In this document: positions 13,997-26,490 of the stretch, piece after piece | Layout of the letters: the number at the start of each line of letters is the position of its first letter | Numbering within the stretch: position 1 is the first letter of the stretch | Source: Piromyces finnis | Taxonomy: Eukaryota > Neocallimastigomycota > Neocallimastigomycetes > Neocallimastigales > Neocallimastigaceae | NCBI GenBank assembly: GCA_002104945.1 | Contig: MCFH01000002.1 | Location: 1,054,001 to 1,118,000 of the forward strand | Reading direction: 5' to 3' | Length of the DNA stretch: 64,000 nucleotides | Position numbers and translations under genes: made by a program | The notes under the pieces: model-generated | The model's input: the letters and a program-made list of their open reading frames with translations, nothing else | Told to the model about the DNA's origin: nothing | Databases searched by the model: none

Positions 13997-15923
13997 CAAC
14001 AACAACAACAATAATAATATTGATAAAAAAATAGTAATAGATTAATTTAATTTTTTCTCTCTCTCCTTCTATCTTTTTTTTTTTAATTACATTTATTCCT
14101 AATAATTATATTTATTTGAAATGATAACAACTACCTTTTAAAAAATTAATTAATAAACAAAACTAATAATATTTATTCAAATATATATCAATCAATGGAT
14201 TATAAATATTTATTTTAATTAAAAAAGCTAATATGTTCAGAGCTCAACACTCCTCTGAACATGCTGTAGAAGCATTTATGAAAGCTGCCGAAGCTCATAA
14301 GAATTCTAATTCGTAAATATTGAAACTATATTATATATTTTATTAATAAATTATAAAAATAAAAAAATTTTAAAACTTATTTCTTATCTTTTAATTTTTA
14401 TTATAGTATGTATTTAGCTGCTAAATGTTCAGAAACTGCTGCTTCAATTTTAGAAAAAGATAATAAGGTTGAAGAATCATGCAGAAATTATGAATTAGCA
14501 AGTCAAGAATACTTTATGGGTAATAGTCCAGATAGAGCTGCTGCTATGTTATTTAATGCTGCAAAGTATGTTTAAAAAAAGATTTTTTTTATTAAAAATA
14601 TTAAAACAAAATAATAATTACTATTAATAATAATAATTTAATTTTATGAAACATTTTTTATTTTACTTTAAATTTTGAAAATTTAAAGGGCTATAGAAAG
14701 AAGTAGTGTTGAAAGAGCAGTTGGCTTCTACAAAAGAGCTTTAGAAACTGTTGATGATGGTGAATCAAGATTAAGTTACGATACCTATAAAAAAGTTATT
14801 ATTGCTCTCATAAAACTTAGAGTGTATGCTGTTAATAAAAAAATAATATAATATATTTAGATAAGAATTATTTTTTCAATTTTATATTTTATAATCTAGA
14901 ATTTATATAAAACCTTAAAATACTAATGTATCTATATATATTTTTTAATATTATTTATTAATTATTGATTAGTATTAATGAAGCTATTGATGTTGCCATG
15001 AAATTAAATTCTATTTATATTGAAAAAAGACATGATAATGCTTTATTTAAAAATGAATTAACTATTATTATTTTACTTCTTTTCAATGATAAATTTTCTG
15101 TTGCTGAAGATTTCTTTAATATTTTCTGCGGGTAAAATAAATAAATAAATAAATAAATACCATTATTATTACTATAGATATTTAAAATAATCATAGTAAT
15201 AGTGATGATAATAAAAATATATTAGTATATTAGTATTCATTATTAAATATTAATTTAATTTTTAAAAAATTAAATTAAATATAGTGAAAAGAATGATCAA
15301 AATGGAACCAATTATTCTGACTTTGGGTAAATATGAAAAACATAATTAAATTTTCTTTAAAATAATAATATAAAAAATTAATATAAATCAAATTATTTAT
15401 TTAAATATTAAAATACAGTAATAAATTTTTAAATTCTGAAGAAGGTATTACTGCAGATGATATGCTCAATGCTTATGCTAATAATGATGCTGAATTAATG
15501 AATAAAAGTACTACTAAATTCTGTGTTAAATATCTTGATAATGAAGTATGATTAAATTCATTTACTAATATTAAAAATTATATACAATACATCATTTTTT
15601 GTAAATATAAATATCTTCTTTTTTTTTTTTTTTTTTACTATTATTATTTAAATGTTTATTAATAAATATATAACTATTATTATTTTTTTTAATAGGTAGT
15701 AAAGATTGCTAGAGAATTAAGAGCAAAAGTTAATAGCGGTCAAGCTCAATACCCTAATAATAATAATAATGATTTCGATTTAACTGGTGGTGGAAATGTT
15801 AATAATAATGACATTAATTTAGGTAGTGGTAACTTTGATCTTGGTGGAAATAATAGTAATAATTTTGGTAATGGAAATATGAATGGTGGTTATAATGATG
15901 ATGGTGGTTTCGATTTGTGTTAG
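12949..15923 (+). CDS. NAPG: Gamma-SNAP (NSF attachment protein)
   Basis: Ten exons join in frame to 352 aa: 12949-12970, 13216-13240, 13809-13885, 14228-14312, 14407-14565, 14689-14823, 14973-15131, 15285-15326, 15419-15545 and 15696-15923. Exons 1 and 2 are only 22 and 25 nt. The product starts MDLSEAFKKIKEAEKY and continues with helical TPR-like repeats such as SPEWAEAAHCYETAANMF and MYLAAKCSETAASILE. It matches the SNAP fold, and gamma-SNAP better than alpha. The tail is Asn/Gly-rich (about residues 290-352) and ends GGFDLC, echoing the conserved GGLC end of gamma-SNAPs. The family recruits the AAA ATPase NSF/Sec18 to SNARE complexes to recycle them. Human gamma-SNAP is 312 aa; the extra length is mostly the Asn-rich insert. 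Confidence 0.88.
13924..14016. repeat. (AAT)n then (AAC)n tract in an intron
   Basis: A run of about 22 AAT triplets passes into CAA/AAC triplets near 13992 and back to AAT. It lies wholly inside the third intron of the gamma-SNAP gene, just downstream of the donor. Confidence 0.9.
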
Positions 15924-16445
15924 AATAAAAATATATATTATTAATAAAAATATATATTTTTTTCAAAAATAATGAAAGAAGTATTATTTATTTATATATA
16001 AAAATAATCAAGCAAATTAATTGGTAATTAGAGTAGAAAAAATAAAAATAAAAATAAAGATATAAAATAAATTGTTAAAATCAAATAAAATAAAACTAAT
16101 AAAATATCTATCCAACTATTATCCATCTATTATTATTATAGAGATTTTCTTTAATTACCATTAATAATTATCTATTTATAATTTTTTTTCATAATAATAG
16201 TATGTAATAAGAACAATAACAAAACATTGAATAATAAGCAGAATAAAATAAAATAAATTAAAATTTAAAAAAATAAAAATAAAAAAATTAATATTTTATC
16301 CATTAGATTAAATTTCTATATAAATGAAGTGTATATAGATAATTTTTAAAGTGTTTTATTTATATTTAATATGGGGGTATATTTAATGAAGGTAGGCACT
16401 TAATATTAATTATGCCATATAAGTCTATACCTATATCTATATTTT
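15924..16445. other. Convergent 3' intergenic region
   Basis: This is the space between the stop codons of gamma-SNAP (+) and the acidic protein gene (-). It should hold both 3' UTRs and polyadenylation sites, but AATAAA-like words are too common in this composition to pick one. No gene or RNA was recognised. Confidence 0.6.
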
Positions 16446-19400
16446 TTATTTGTCATTATAAAAACCACTTTCTAATTGTACTTGACGTAATGCTTCTTCA
16501 TAAGAAAGTGTTGGTTTTCTATGTTCTTCAATATACTATGAATTAATTAACAATTAACGTTAATAATTATATAGAAATAAATTATTAAATTAAAATATTA
16601 TATATTTGTTAAATGTTTTAACTTACTCGTTTCGTTTCTTCTAAGGTTGTGTATTGTTTTAAATTAGACCATCCTAATTTATTAATTTCTTCAGTTTGTT
16701 CTTTACTTATTGAAATAAACTTTTCTATTTGATTTACTTGTCGTTTCATCATTCGATTTAACATAATAATATTAGGTTTATACAGTTCTTTGAATACTAT
16801 ATACAGCATCAACAAAATTATTTTTTATATTTTATATCATATATAAAATAATAATAATAATAATAATAATATAAAGTTAATAATATATTTTTATAAATAT
16901 ATATATATAGCTGTTAACATTTATATTATAAATTAAATATTATAAAATTTGTTTAGTATACATGAATAAAATTTCTTTTGCTCTTTATTATTTTTTGAAA
17001 GAATGGTACTATTTAGAAGATAGTTGATTAAGTCATTATCATTTTTATAGTCTTCAGATTCAGAAGAATCACTTGATTCATAATAGTCTGATTTTAAATG
17101 TTTTTTCTTTTTATCATAAAGCGAATAAATTGAGGAGGATTGGGTAGGTGAAGAAGACTGGGAAGAATATAATATTTTATATAATTCTTTATCTAATGAA
17201 GAATGACTAGAAAGATCTGAATCAAAATGATTATCTTTATTTTTTTGATTTTCTTTTAAAGTTTCTTGCAAATCTTTAATAATTTCATCATTTACTAGTC
17301 GTGAAGGAGTTTGAGTTCGTATTGGACTAGAATTTCTTTTTGAAAAATCTTTATTACATTGATTATGAAGACAACTATCATTTTCTTTATCTGAGGAGGA
17401 AGTAGAGGTTGAGGTGGAATTTATTAAATGTAAATAATTGTCTTTTAGGGCATGTTTTAATTCATTATATTTCTTTTTATATTTATTTTCTGATTTATTA
17501 GAATCCATACTTGTTTCCCGTTTCTTATATAAAGCTTTAATTTTATTGATTTTTTCCTGGTTTCTTTTTGATCTGTTTTCTTTTTTATTATGAGTTAGAC
17601 TTGATTGATCATTATCATGGGAATAATGATGGGAATGATGTGATTTTTTTTGATTTTTCTTTCTAATGTTTTCTTTATATTCTTCTTTTCTTTGTTTCTG
17701 TCGTAATCGACAGCAATACTTACAATAACAATGAGAACTATAATGATGCTTTTTATTGTTATTATACATATCTAATGAATTATCAGGATCACTACTACTA
17801 CTTACACTATAATAATGATTAGACCTAGACTTGATGTGAGGATTATGACGATGAGAAGAAGAATGATGGTGATGATGATGAGGATCATTTTCTAATACAG
17901 ATTGTGTTAAACGAGATGGACGAAGTTTGATTGGTTTTTGTAAAGATGAAGTTGAGAAACCATAGGATGGAGTATTTGCAAAATAATTATTATGCATAGG
18001 ACAACTTAGAGGTGGTGTCATTATTACATAAGGTATTTGCTGTGGAGGAGGAGGAGGATAATAAGATGGATAAGGATATGAATAATAATTATTAGGTTGA
18101 GCAGATGGTGGTGGTGGTGGTGGTGGATATGTAGTATTATATGGTGGTGAATAGTTTGAAGATTGCGTTGAGGGTTGATATGCAGATTGATTTAATTGTT
18201 TACTTTCTTTATTATCTAGAATAGGTAATTCCTTTTTATTATCGTTGGCATTTCCGTCCATATTTTTTTGATAAATTATACTAAGAAGTTTTAAAAGTTC
18301 ATTTTCCTTATTTTGATTTTCTTTATTTATTTCATTAGAAGAAACATTTTTATGTTCAAAATTTTCTTCTTTTATCTCATTATCTTTTATTTCTGAATTT
18401 CTTTTAGAACTTTCCTTTGGATAAGGTTTGTCATTCTTTTCATTAATATCAACAATAACAATGTTTGATTCATCATTTTTCAATGCATCATCATTATTAC
18501 TTATATTTTCAATATTTTCATTGTCATCTTCCTCTACCTTTTCAAATGTATCATTATCATAATACATGGTATTAATTTCTTTATCTTCGACATCATTTTC
18601 GTTTTCTTCTGATATATTAGAAACACTATATAGAATGTTACTTTTAAAATGATCATCACTATAATTATTATTACTTTCTTCTTCTTCCTCTTCTTTAATA
18701 ACTTCATTTTGAACATTTGAGTAAGAGTGATCGGAAGAAATAATTTTCTTTTCATATTCATCTTGCATACTTGCCTCATTAATAGATATATCTTCTTTGA
18801 TTTCATTGCTAATACTCGATTCATTATTAGAAATATCTTCCTCAATTTCCTCAATAGATTCTGTTTTATTATCTTCTTCAATTTCTTCATCTATTTCTTC
18901 AAAATTACTATCATCATAATTATTTTCTTCTTCAATTTCTTCCTCCTCTTCTTCTTCCTCTTCCTCTTCCACATCTTCTTCTTCTTCTTCCTCATCGATA
19001 TCATCATCAATATTATTTTCACTATCTAGATCTTTTAGTGATTCACTGATAAAAGAATTTTGATTATTAATTTCATTTTCATTATTATTTTCGTATTTAT
19101 CTTCTATTTGTACTGGTGATTCTTGATCTTGATCCTTAATGAATGCAATATTATTATCACGCCGCAATGTTGTAAAGTCAGATGAATTGCTATTATTATT
19201 ACTAAGATTATTTGTACTATTAATATTTGAACTACCGCTGCTACTTATTATTGGATTGCTACTACTGTAAATAATGTTACTGCTACCGTTATTTATATTA
19301 CTACCACTAATAATGTCATTATTTGATTGGTAAACTGACTTGTTTTCACTTTCACTTTGCTCTTCTTTTGATTTTTCTGATTCTTCACTATCGTTTTCTT

Positions 19401-20325
19401 CTTTATCTTCTTCATCTTTTATTTTATCATCTTTTAGAATATCTTTAGATGATATAAATGCGTCAAAATCATCTCCAATAGAACTTCCCTCTGAATTATC
19501 TATTAAAAGTGGATTCATACTACCCTTTTTTGTATATTTCGATGCATGTTGTAAGAGTTTTGATTTTGGTTTTGTAATGATAAATTCCGGATTTTGAGTT
19601 TTAATTGTCGGTGCTTCTTTTAAATACGCATTACTTACTTTTATGTCTAAGTTAGAATTATTATCTTGTTTAAATAAGGATCCTTTACTAGAAAAAACTG
19701 ATGTGGCAGAACTAATTTTACTTTTTAGAAATACACCAGTATTATATATTTTATCATTTTCATTATCTTCTACGCCATTATTACCATCTAATTCAAAATC
19801 CAGTAAATCATCATCATCATCATCAGACATTTGAAAAGTTGCTTTTTCTCCATTATTATTATCATTATCCAAATAGTTTTTTTTCATAATTTCCTTTTTT
19901 TCATCTAATTTTTTTAAATACGATTTTAATTCATTGTCTCCACCATCATTAAATTCTTCATTAAATTCCATTTCTAATTCTAATTCTTCATCATCATAAT
20001 CATCATCTTCATATGTAAATTCCTCATTATCATTATTTATATTAGATAGTAATTTTGAAGTGACCGAGGAAATTCCAAAATCAAAATTGGAACCTCCATT
20101 ATTATTCTTTTTTTTGTTCGATAGTTCACTTTTTATTCCATTTTTATTTATTTTATTTTTTGAATTTTTTAAATAAGAGCTACCAAAATTACTTGAACCA
20201 ATTTTTCCTGATCCTTTTTTACCATATTCTAAACTATCCTCATCATCATCATAATCATAATTATATGAACTTTTTAATAAACTTCCCCTTTTATTAGTGT
20301 TAAAATAATCATTTTTCAAATACAT
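16446..20325 (-). CDS. Long acidic low-complexity protein with DUF4614/C19orf44-like C terminus
   Basis: Three exons (20325-16962, 16796-16627, 16535-16446) give about 1207 aa. Exon 1 alone keeps 1121 codons open. It holds several Asp/Glu-rich blocks (including Glu runs near residues 435-470), Ser/Asn tracts, Pro-rich runs around residue 740 (PPPPPPP) and a His cluster near 815. Near the N terminus are repeated aromatic-Leu-Lys words (SSYLKNS, GVFLKSK, NAYLKEA). Exons 2 and 3 encode a compact, well-behaved end: LNRMMKRQVNQIEKFI, then YTTLEETKRYIEEHRKP and YEEALRQVQLESGFY. From memory, this resembles the C terminus of C19orf44-type proteins (DUF4614), of unknown function. The splice joins preserve frame exactly. 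Similarity is confined to the end, so the family call is tentative. Confidence 0.6.
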
Positions 20326-21057
20326 TTAGAGAATATATATTATAATTTTAACAATAATGATTTTATATTATATTTTGTTATGTTATATATAAATATATAA
20401 ACAATTATAATTATTGATTATAATAATAATAATGATAATAATTATTATTTTATAAAAAAAAGTTTATTTGATAAAATAAAAACAATTATAAATGTATGAG
20501 AATGTAATATATATTATTACGCAGCAGTAAAAATAAAATTATAAATAAAAAATTGTAATTTATAATTATTTAGTATATGAAAATTTAATATCTGAGTTAT
20601 AATTTTTTTTGTTAAAATTTTGATTGATTTACCAAAAGAAATAAAATATATAAAAAAATGTCTAAATTGTTTAAAATTATATTTTTACTTTTATGTTAAA
20701 AAAAAAAAAAAGAGAAAAATAAAACAATAATATATTTAACATATATAAGTATGAATATAATTAATGTAATATTAATTATATTATAATTTATTTTTTATAA
20801 TTTTTTTTTATTATAATGAATTATTTTTCTTTTAATTTAATTAAAATTTATGATTTAATAAATTTTAATATTTTAAATTATAATATTTATTAGTTGAATG
20901 TTTTTTTTTTTTTATCATTATTATTTTATTTTTAAATAAAACTAAACAATTTTTCTTTCTTTCATTTTCTGTTTTTGAATATACCACTATAGTTATTTAA
21001 TATATATAATCTAAAATAAATTTAAAATAAATTTAAAATATCATTAAATAATATAAA
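20326..21057. promoter_or_regulatory. Divergent promoter region
   Basis: A 732-bp A/T-rich space separates two genes transcribed away from each other, so it must carry both promoters. The one clear GC-containing word is TATTACGCAGCAG at 20515-20527. Its reverse complement recurs in the divergent promoter between the HYDIN-like gene and CSL4. No TATA box can be told from background. Confidence 0.5.
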
Positions 21058-23062
21058 ATGAAATATTTTAAAGGAGCTGTAACATTTATACTTTTTGCAC
21101 TACTCATATTATCTGTATATGCGGAAGACTATTATGATACTTTACATGTAAAGAGACATGCCTCCAAACAAGAAATAAGAAAATCATATAAGAAATTATC
21201 ACGGTAATGATAAAATAATATTTCTACGATTTATAATTAAAATTGAAATACTAATAAATATTATTACTATTACTATTTCAATAGAAAATACCATCCTGAT
21301 AAAAATCCGGGAAATAAAGAAGCTGAAGAAAAATTTTTAAAAATTACTGAAGGTTAATACTTATAGAAATTAAAATGCCACTTAAATTAATTTTTATATT
21401 TTATAAAAATAATTTTACAATATTCATATATTTAATATATTTAATATATTTATACTTGAAATGATAGCATATGAAGTTTTAATGGATGATGAAAAGAGAA
21501 ACATCTATAATAAATTTGGAAAAGAAGGTTTAAAAAATAGAAATGAACAAAGGGGAAACCCATTTAATTTTTTCAATAAGTAATTATATATAATTATTAA
21601 ATATATTTAATAATAATATTTTACTTTATAAATATAATTAAAAATCATGAATATTAATAGAACCATATTAAATATCTAATATATTTTATATATAAATAAT
21701 ATAATACAGTTTCAATCATGGTAATAATAATATCAAGCAATTAAAAATTACATATATTATATATATTAAATCTTATTTATATATTATATATCATATAAAA
21801 ATTATTTTTCAACAAAAAACAGATCATGAAGAGGAAAAAAAAGGACCATCAATTAAAATAGATGTAGCTGTAACATTAAAAGAATTATATTTGGGAGCAA
21901 CAATTGATGTGAATATACCAAAATTTAATATTGAATGAATTTTAAAAATATTAATATAAATATATTTATTCGATCATTTACAATAAAAAATCATTAATAT
22001 GTTTAAATATTTATAATAAAAAGGTCGATGTTAATAAAAGAATGATATGCCCACATTGTGGTGGAACTGGTGCCAATAGCTATGATGGATATAAAAAATG
22101 TCATATTTGTGGTGGTACTGGCCAAAAAAAGTTGCAATTTATGCTTGGTCCAGGTATCTTTCAACAAGTTCAAGCTGTGTATGTATATGAAATAATGAAA
22201 TTATATATTACGATTTAAAAAAATATGATTGCAATAATTTAATATTTAATATATATTATATCCTTATTAACTTATGCCATGCTAACATACTAATATTATA
22301 ACAATTGTTCAAAAATATAACGAATATTATTAAAAAAAATGATATTAATTTCAGTTGTGATGTATGTGGTGGAACTGGAAAAATCATTAAAGAAAAATGT
22401 GAAATATGTCATGGTGATAGAGTTATTAGAGGAAATGATATTGTTTCCTTTGTTGTTGAAAGAGGTATGAAGGATGGTGAAGAAATTGTTGTAGAAGAAG
22501 GAGCTGAACAAGCTCCGGATACTACACCGGGTGATTTAATTGTTAAACTTATAATGCAAGAAGATAAAATTTATACTAGAAAGGACGATGATTTATACAG
22601 AACTTTAGAAATTTCATTTGTTGAATCATTACTCGGTTTTCAAAGAGTAATTCATCATTTAGATAATCATGAAATTAATATTGAAAGATCTGGTATTACT
22701 AAACCAAGTAAATATTTATTAGAATATTTTTTTTACTAATATTATAATTATTTTTGATTATTTATATATATTAAAATTAAATTATAATATATATAAAATT
22801 ATTGAACAAATATTATTTATAAGACTTTGTAATAAAGATTCCATCTGAAGGTATGCCAAACAAAAGTGGTGATTTTGGTGATTTATATATTGAAATTATT
22901 GTTTTATATCCAGAAAGTTTAACAAAAGCTCAAGCTAATGGTAAAATAAAGAATTGTTATAATATAATATTATAATTATCTAAATAATATAAATATTAAT
23001 TTTTTTTTTTTTTTTTTAAAAAAAAATATCTAGTTATTGAAGCAAATTTCAAAAAAGAATAA
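21058..23062 (+). CDS. SCJ1: ER-lumenal DnaJ (Hsp40) co-chaperone, Scj1/ERdj3-like
   Basis: Nine exons join to 358 aa: 21058-21203, 21285-21352, 21468-21579, 21720-21730, 21823-21908, 22024-22178, 22355-22707, 22824-22940 and 23034-23062. Exon 4 is 11 nt and is needed to keep frame. A signal peptide (residues 1-22, hydrophobic core FILFALLILSVYA) is followed by a J domain with the HPD triad that stimulates Hsp70/BiP. A short Gly/Phe/Asn linker comes next. The zinc-binding region follows: CPHCGGTG, CHICGGTG, CDVCGGTG and a degenerate fourth repeat, CEICHGDR. Then come the C-terminal substrate domains (GVIKIP-like segment FVIKIPSEGMPNKSG). The likely role is delivering unfolded secretory proteins to BiP. 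The protein ends ANFKKE with no HDEL-type retrieval signal. The exon 5 donor (GTGAAT) is inferred from homology to the family. Confidence 0.85.
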
Positions 23063-23469
23063 ATGATTTAGTATCAAATATATATAATAAATTTATAAAT
23101 TAGAATAACAATTATATAAATTGTCAATTACTTTTTATTTTTACCAAAAGAAAAAAAAAACATTAATTATAATTATTATTATAATTAAGCAAATAAAACT
23201 AAAGAAAAATAAAAGAAAAATCTTTTTCATAGAATTCTAATTATGGTGTTATTACATAACTTATCATATGTTTTATTTTTTATAAATATATCTCAATATT
23301 ATAATATTAAAACCGTTTATTTATTAAATAAAAAGAAAAACGATATAAATAATTGTTTATTTTTTAATTATTCAATTTACATTATTTTAATAGATATTGA
23401 ATTATAAATTTATATCAGTTTTATGTAATGCAATTAACAAATTAAAGATAAATACATATTGTTTAGTGC
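23063..23469. other. Convergent 3' intergenic region
   Basis: This is A/T-rich spacer between the stop codons of the DnaJ gene (+) and the unrecognised 442-aa gene (-). Nothing beyond presumed 3' UTRs is visible. Confidence 0.6.
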
Positions 23470-25682
23470 TTATTCATTATCACTTTGACTTTCATTACCA
23501 CTGTTTTTCTCAAAACTATAAGGACATTCTAGATACTTATGAAACATAACATATTTATTCCAATTTTCTGATGAAGGATACATTTGAATTGCTATATTAT
23601 AATATTATATAAATATGTTAACGTAAATAAAATTTTTCATTTTTAATTATTAATTAAAAAGTAATTACATCTGCATTGTTCCCTTTTTTCTTTTAATTCT
23701 CCCCATCTAGATGGATGTGTATACCATGAACCATACTAATATTTATGTTTATAAATATAAAAAAGTTTTATTTTTAATATTTAATAATAAATAATAATAT
23801 ATATTAGTAATAATAAATGAGAATGTTATATATATGTTAAATGTACCTGGAATCTCTTTGTTGTACTATTAGTTTCTATAAATAAATAAAAATAACATAA
23901 TAAAAATTGAAAAATTGTTAATAAAATTTAAATTAAAAAACAATATAAATATTAAATTGTATTTACTAATTTTCTCCTTTTTATTGCGATTATCTAAATA
24001 TATTATTTTAAAAAGAATTCAGTATGTCGTAAAATATATATATAAAAGTATATTTTAAATAAAATTTATTATATGTAATTACTCTTTTTCTTATATTTTA
24101 TTTTATTTTTAGCCTGTTTAACTTTAGATATTTCAACTCCAAGATTATCTACAATTTTTTCAATATATTCACATGGTGTATTGTGTTCTTCAGTAACATG
24201 AATAGGCATTGGTGGTTTTGAATCAAGTACCATTAAACGACATGCATTTAATAAAATATCAAATTCATTGTAATTTTTATTCCTTTTACTTTTATTTTTT
24301 GTACTTTTGTCTTCTTCTGTCTTTTCTTCTTTTTCATCTTCTTTAATACAATTTATTGAAGGTAATGATAATCTGTAACTCTTTTTACCTTCAAATATAT
24401 TATGACCTGATCTTCCTAAATAATCTTCAAGTGGTTCAATTTGTTTTTTTGATAGGTTTTCATCAGTCCATTTTCTTAAATCATTACTAACTATTATTAT
24501 TTAATTTGGATTTAAGTTTATTTTAAATATTACATAAATTTTTTTGAATTATTTAAATTTTATATATTATTGTATAAAAAAAAAGAAAAAAGAAAAAGCG
24601 TAAAATTTATCAATATTAATAATTAGAATAATTATAATAGATAAATATCATTAAACTATAATTATTTTCAAAAAAAAAAAAAAAAAAAAAAAAAAAACAA
24701 CCTTGAATAATTTTCGTTACTGCTTTAGATTCTTTTTTAACAACATTCTTTTTACTTTTAGTACTTATTGTTTCAAGTTTTGGATTAATAAAACCAGAAT
24801 ATTTTTTTTGATATGATTCCTCCTCTTCTTCACTATTATTGCTATTTATATCATTTTGACTTTCTAATTTTGAATCATCATTTATTAATGTATTGGAGAA
24901 TGTTTTGGTAACTGAATTTTTCGATAAATTTGCATTCTTCTCTATATAAATTCAAAATATGTTATATTAATAAATTTTTATTTGTTATTTAAAATAAATA
25001 GATAATCACCTTCTGTTAGAGATGGCACTACAAAATTATTTGCTATATGCGAAATAGTTGAGTATTTTCTTCGAGAAGGAATACTTTTTTCATCTGGATT
25101 TTCTACTTTGATTAAATGTGAGTATTTTGGATATTTTTTTACTAATATTTTTGAAACTTCATATTTTACTTCTGGTTCAATATCCTCAAAACTTTCAAAC
25201 TATAGTATTTATTTAAAATAATAATGTTATATTAACACATTTGTCTTTTGACTTTTATATAAAGTAAATAACGATTTATTATTATTTTAATTTAAAAAAC
25301 TATATGTATAAATTTAATATCATTTATTACATTCTTTAAAAAAAATTGAAGTTCAATAGATTTTATATATTCTTCTCTTTGTTTAACTTGAAATATTTTC
25401 TTCTCTAAATAATCTTTTTCTTCTAATGATCTTTTTATATTTTTATTTTCTAATTCCTGATATTCATCTTTTACTCTTTTCATTTTTTGTAGTGGTAATC
25501 CTCTTAATGTTATATTTATTCATTATATATATATATATATATTTTGATAATAATAATATTAAGGATTAATAAAATTTTATTGAAATCAAATAATTTTAGA
25601 TGCTTTACTTTTTCCCTGTAATATTTCTATAAAGCCATGGGCTTTTATTAACATAATCTTCTTTATTCAAATTCATTTTCAT
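23470..25682 (-). CDS. Unrecognised 442-aa charged protein
   Basis: Nine exons join in frame: 25682-25609, 25502-25331, 25199-25010, 24941-24702, 24490-24083, 23993-23967, 23875-23847, 23735-23669 and 23591-23470. Exons 6 and 7 are 27 and 29 nt. The N terminus is MKMNLNKEDYVNKSPWLYR. A coiled-coil-like stretch follows (residues 25-80), then a Lys/Glu/Ser-rich middle. The C-terminal part contains QYGSWYTHPSRWGELK and NWNKYVMFHKYLECPY. The YGxWYxxPxxW pattern recalls FAM47-type proteins, but this is from memory and weak. Cytosolic or axonemal location would fit because there is no signal peptide or membrane segment. No function is assigned. The exon chain is well supported because every junction keeps phase, including the two tiny exons. 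Confidence 0.65.
24670..24697. repeat. Poly(A)28, poly(T) inside an intron of the reverse-strand gene
   Basis: Twenty-eight consecutive A sit on the plus strand. On the coding (minus) strand this is a T tract beginning a few bases after the GTTGTT donor that follows exon 4 of the 442-aa protein gene. Confidence 0.9.
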
Positions 25683-26490
25683 TTTGAAAATTTATTGTAA
25701 TTATCAATTTAATATTTTTATTAAATAAAATTATATTATTAACTTTTATATTTTATAAATTTCGATTTTAATAAATTATTAACTTTAATTTTTTTCATTA
25801 AATATAAAGAAATGATGTCAAATGTTACATTTTTATATTATTATTATTATTATTAGATATTTTTTTTTATAATAAAACACATTTTTAGAATTCTAATGAA
25901 ATCCTAATAACCTATAAATAATATGATTTAACCATTTAAAATAAATTTAAAAATAACCATAGTTTATATATATATTTTCTATCAAAATCTTTTTATTAAA
26001 GTTTTCATAAAGGTAGTATGGGTGGGATAAAAATTTGGAAAAACATTTAAAGATTTGATAAAGTATATATTGGAGACATTAATACTTTAAAATTAAAGAT
26101 CATATTTTATTAAACGAAATATTATAATATTAGTTTTAATAATGAAAAAAAATGATTTCTTCTTTTAAATACATGAATAAAAATACATAAATTAAGGTTA
26201 TCTGGATTAAAATATTATTTTGACATTTTTCAATTCAATATTTTCATTATAGATTTAAATAAAATCATTAATCATTCATCAAAAAGATATATATAGTTAC
26301 ATTTTAATTTTTTAATTTTTTTTTTTTTTTAGACTAGGAAGAGAATACACTTCTTTTATTTACTTATTTAATTTGTGATATTATATAATATTAGATGATA
26401 ATACATATTGATATAATAAATAATAAATAAAAATAATAAAATATATATAAATAAAAATATAAATATAAAATAGTATAAAATAATTATTTA

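Noticed and set aside
18727-19029. Plus-strand Phe/Ile-rich ORF inside the acidic protein gene
   Set aside because: It is the antisense of Glu/Asn-rich codons, and the minus-strand frame is open for 1121 codons with real C-terminal exons.
22296-22511. Reverse-strand ORF within the DnaJ gene
   Set aside because: It is a shadow of exon 7, which encodes the CDVCGGTG zinc repeat on the plus strand.
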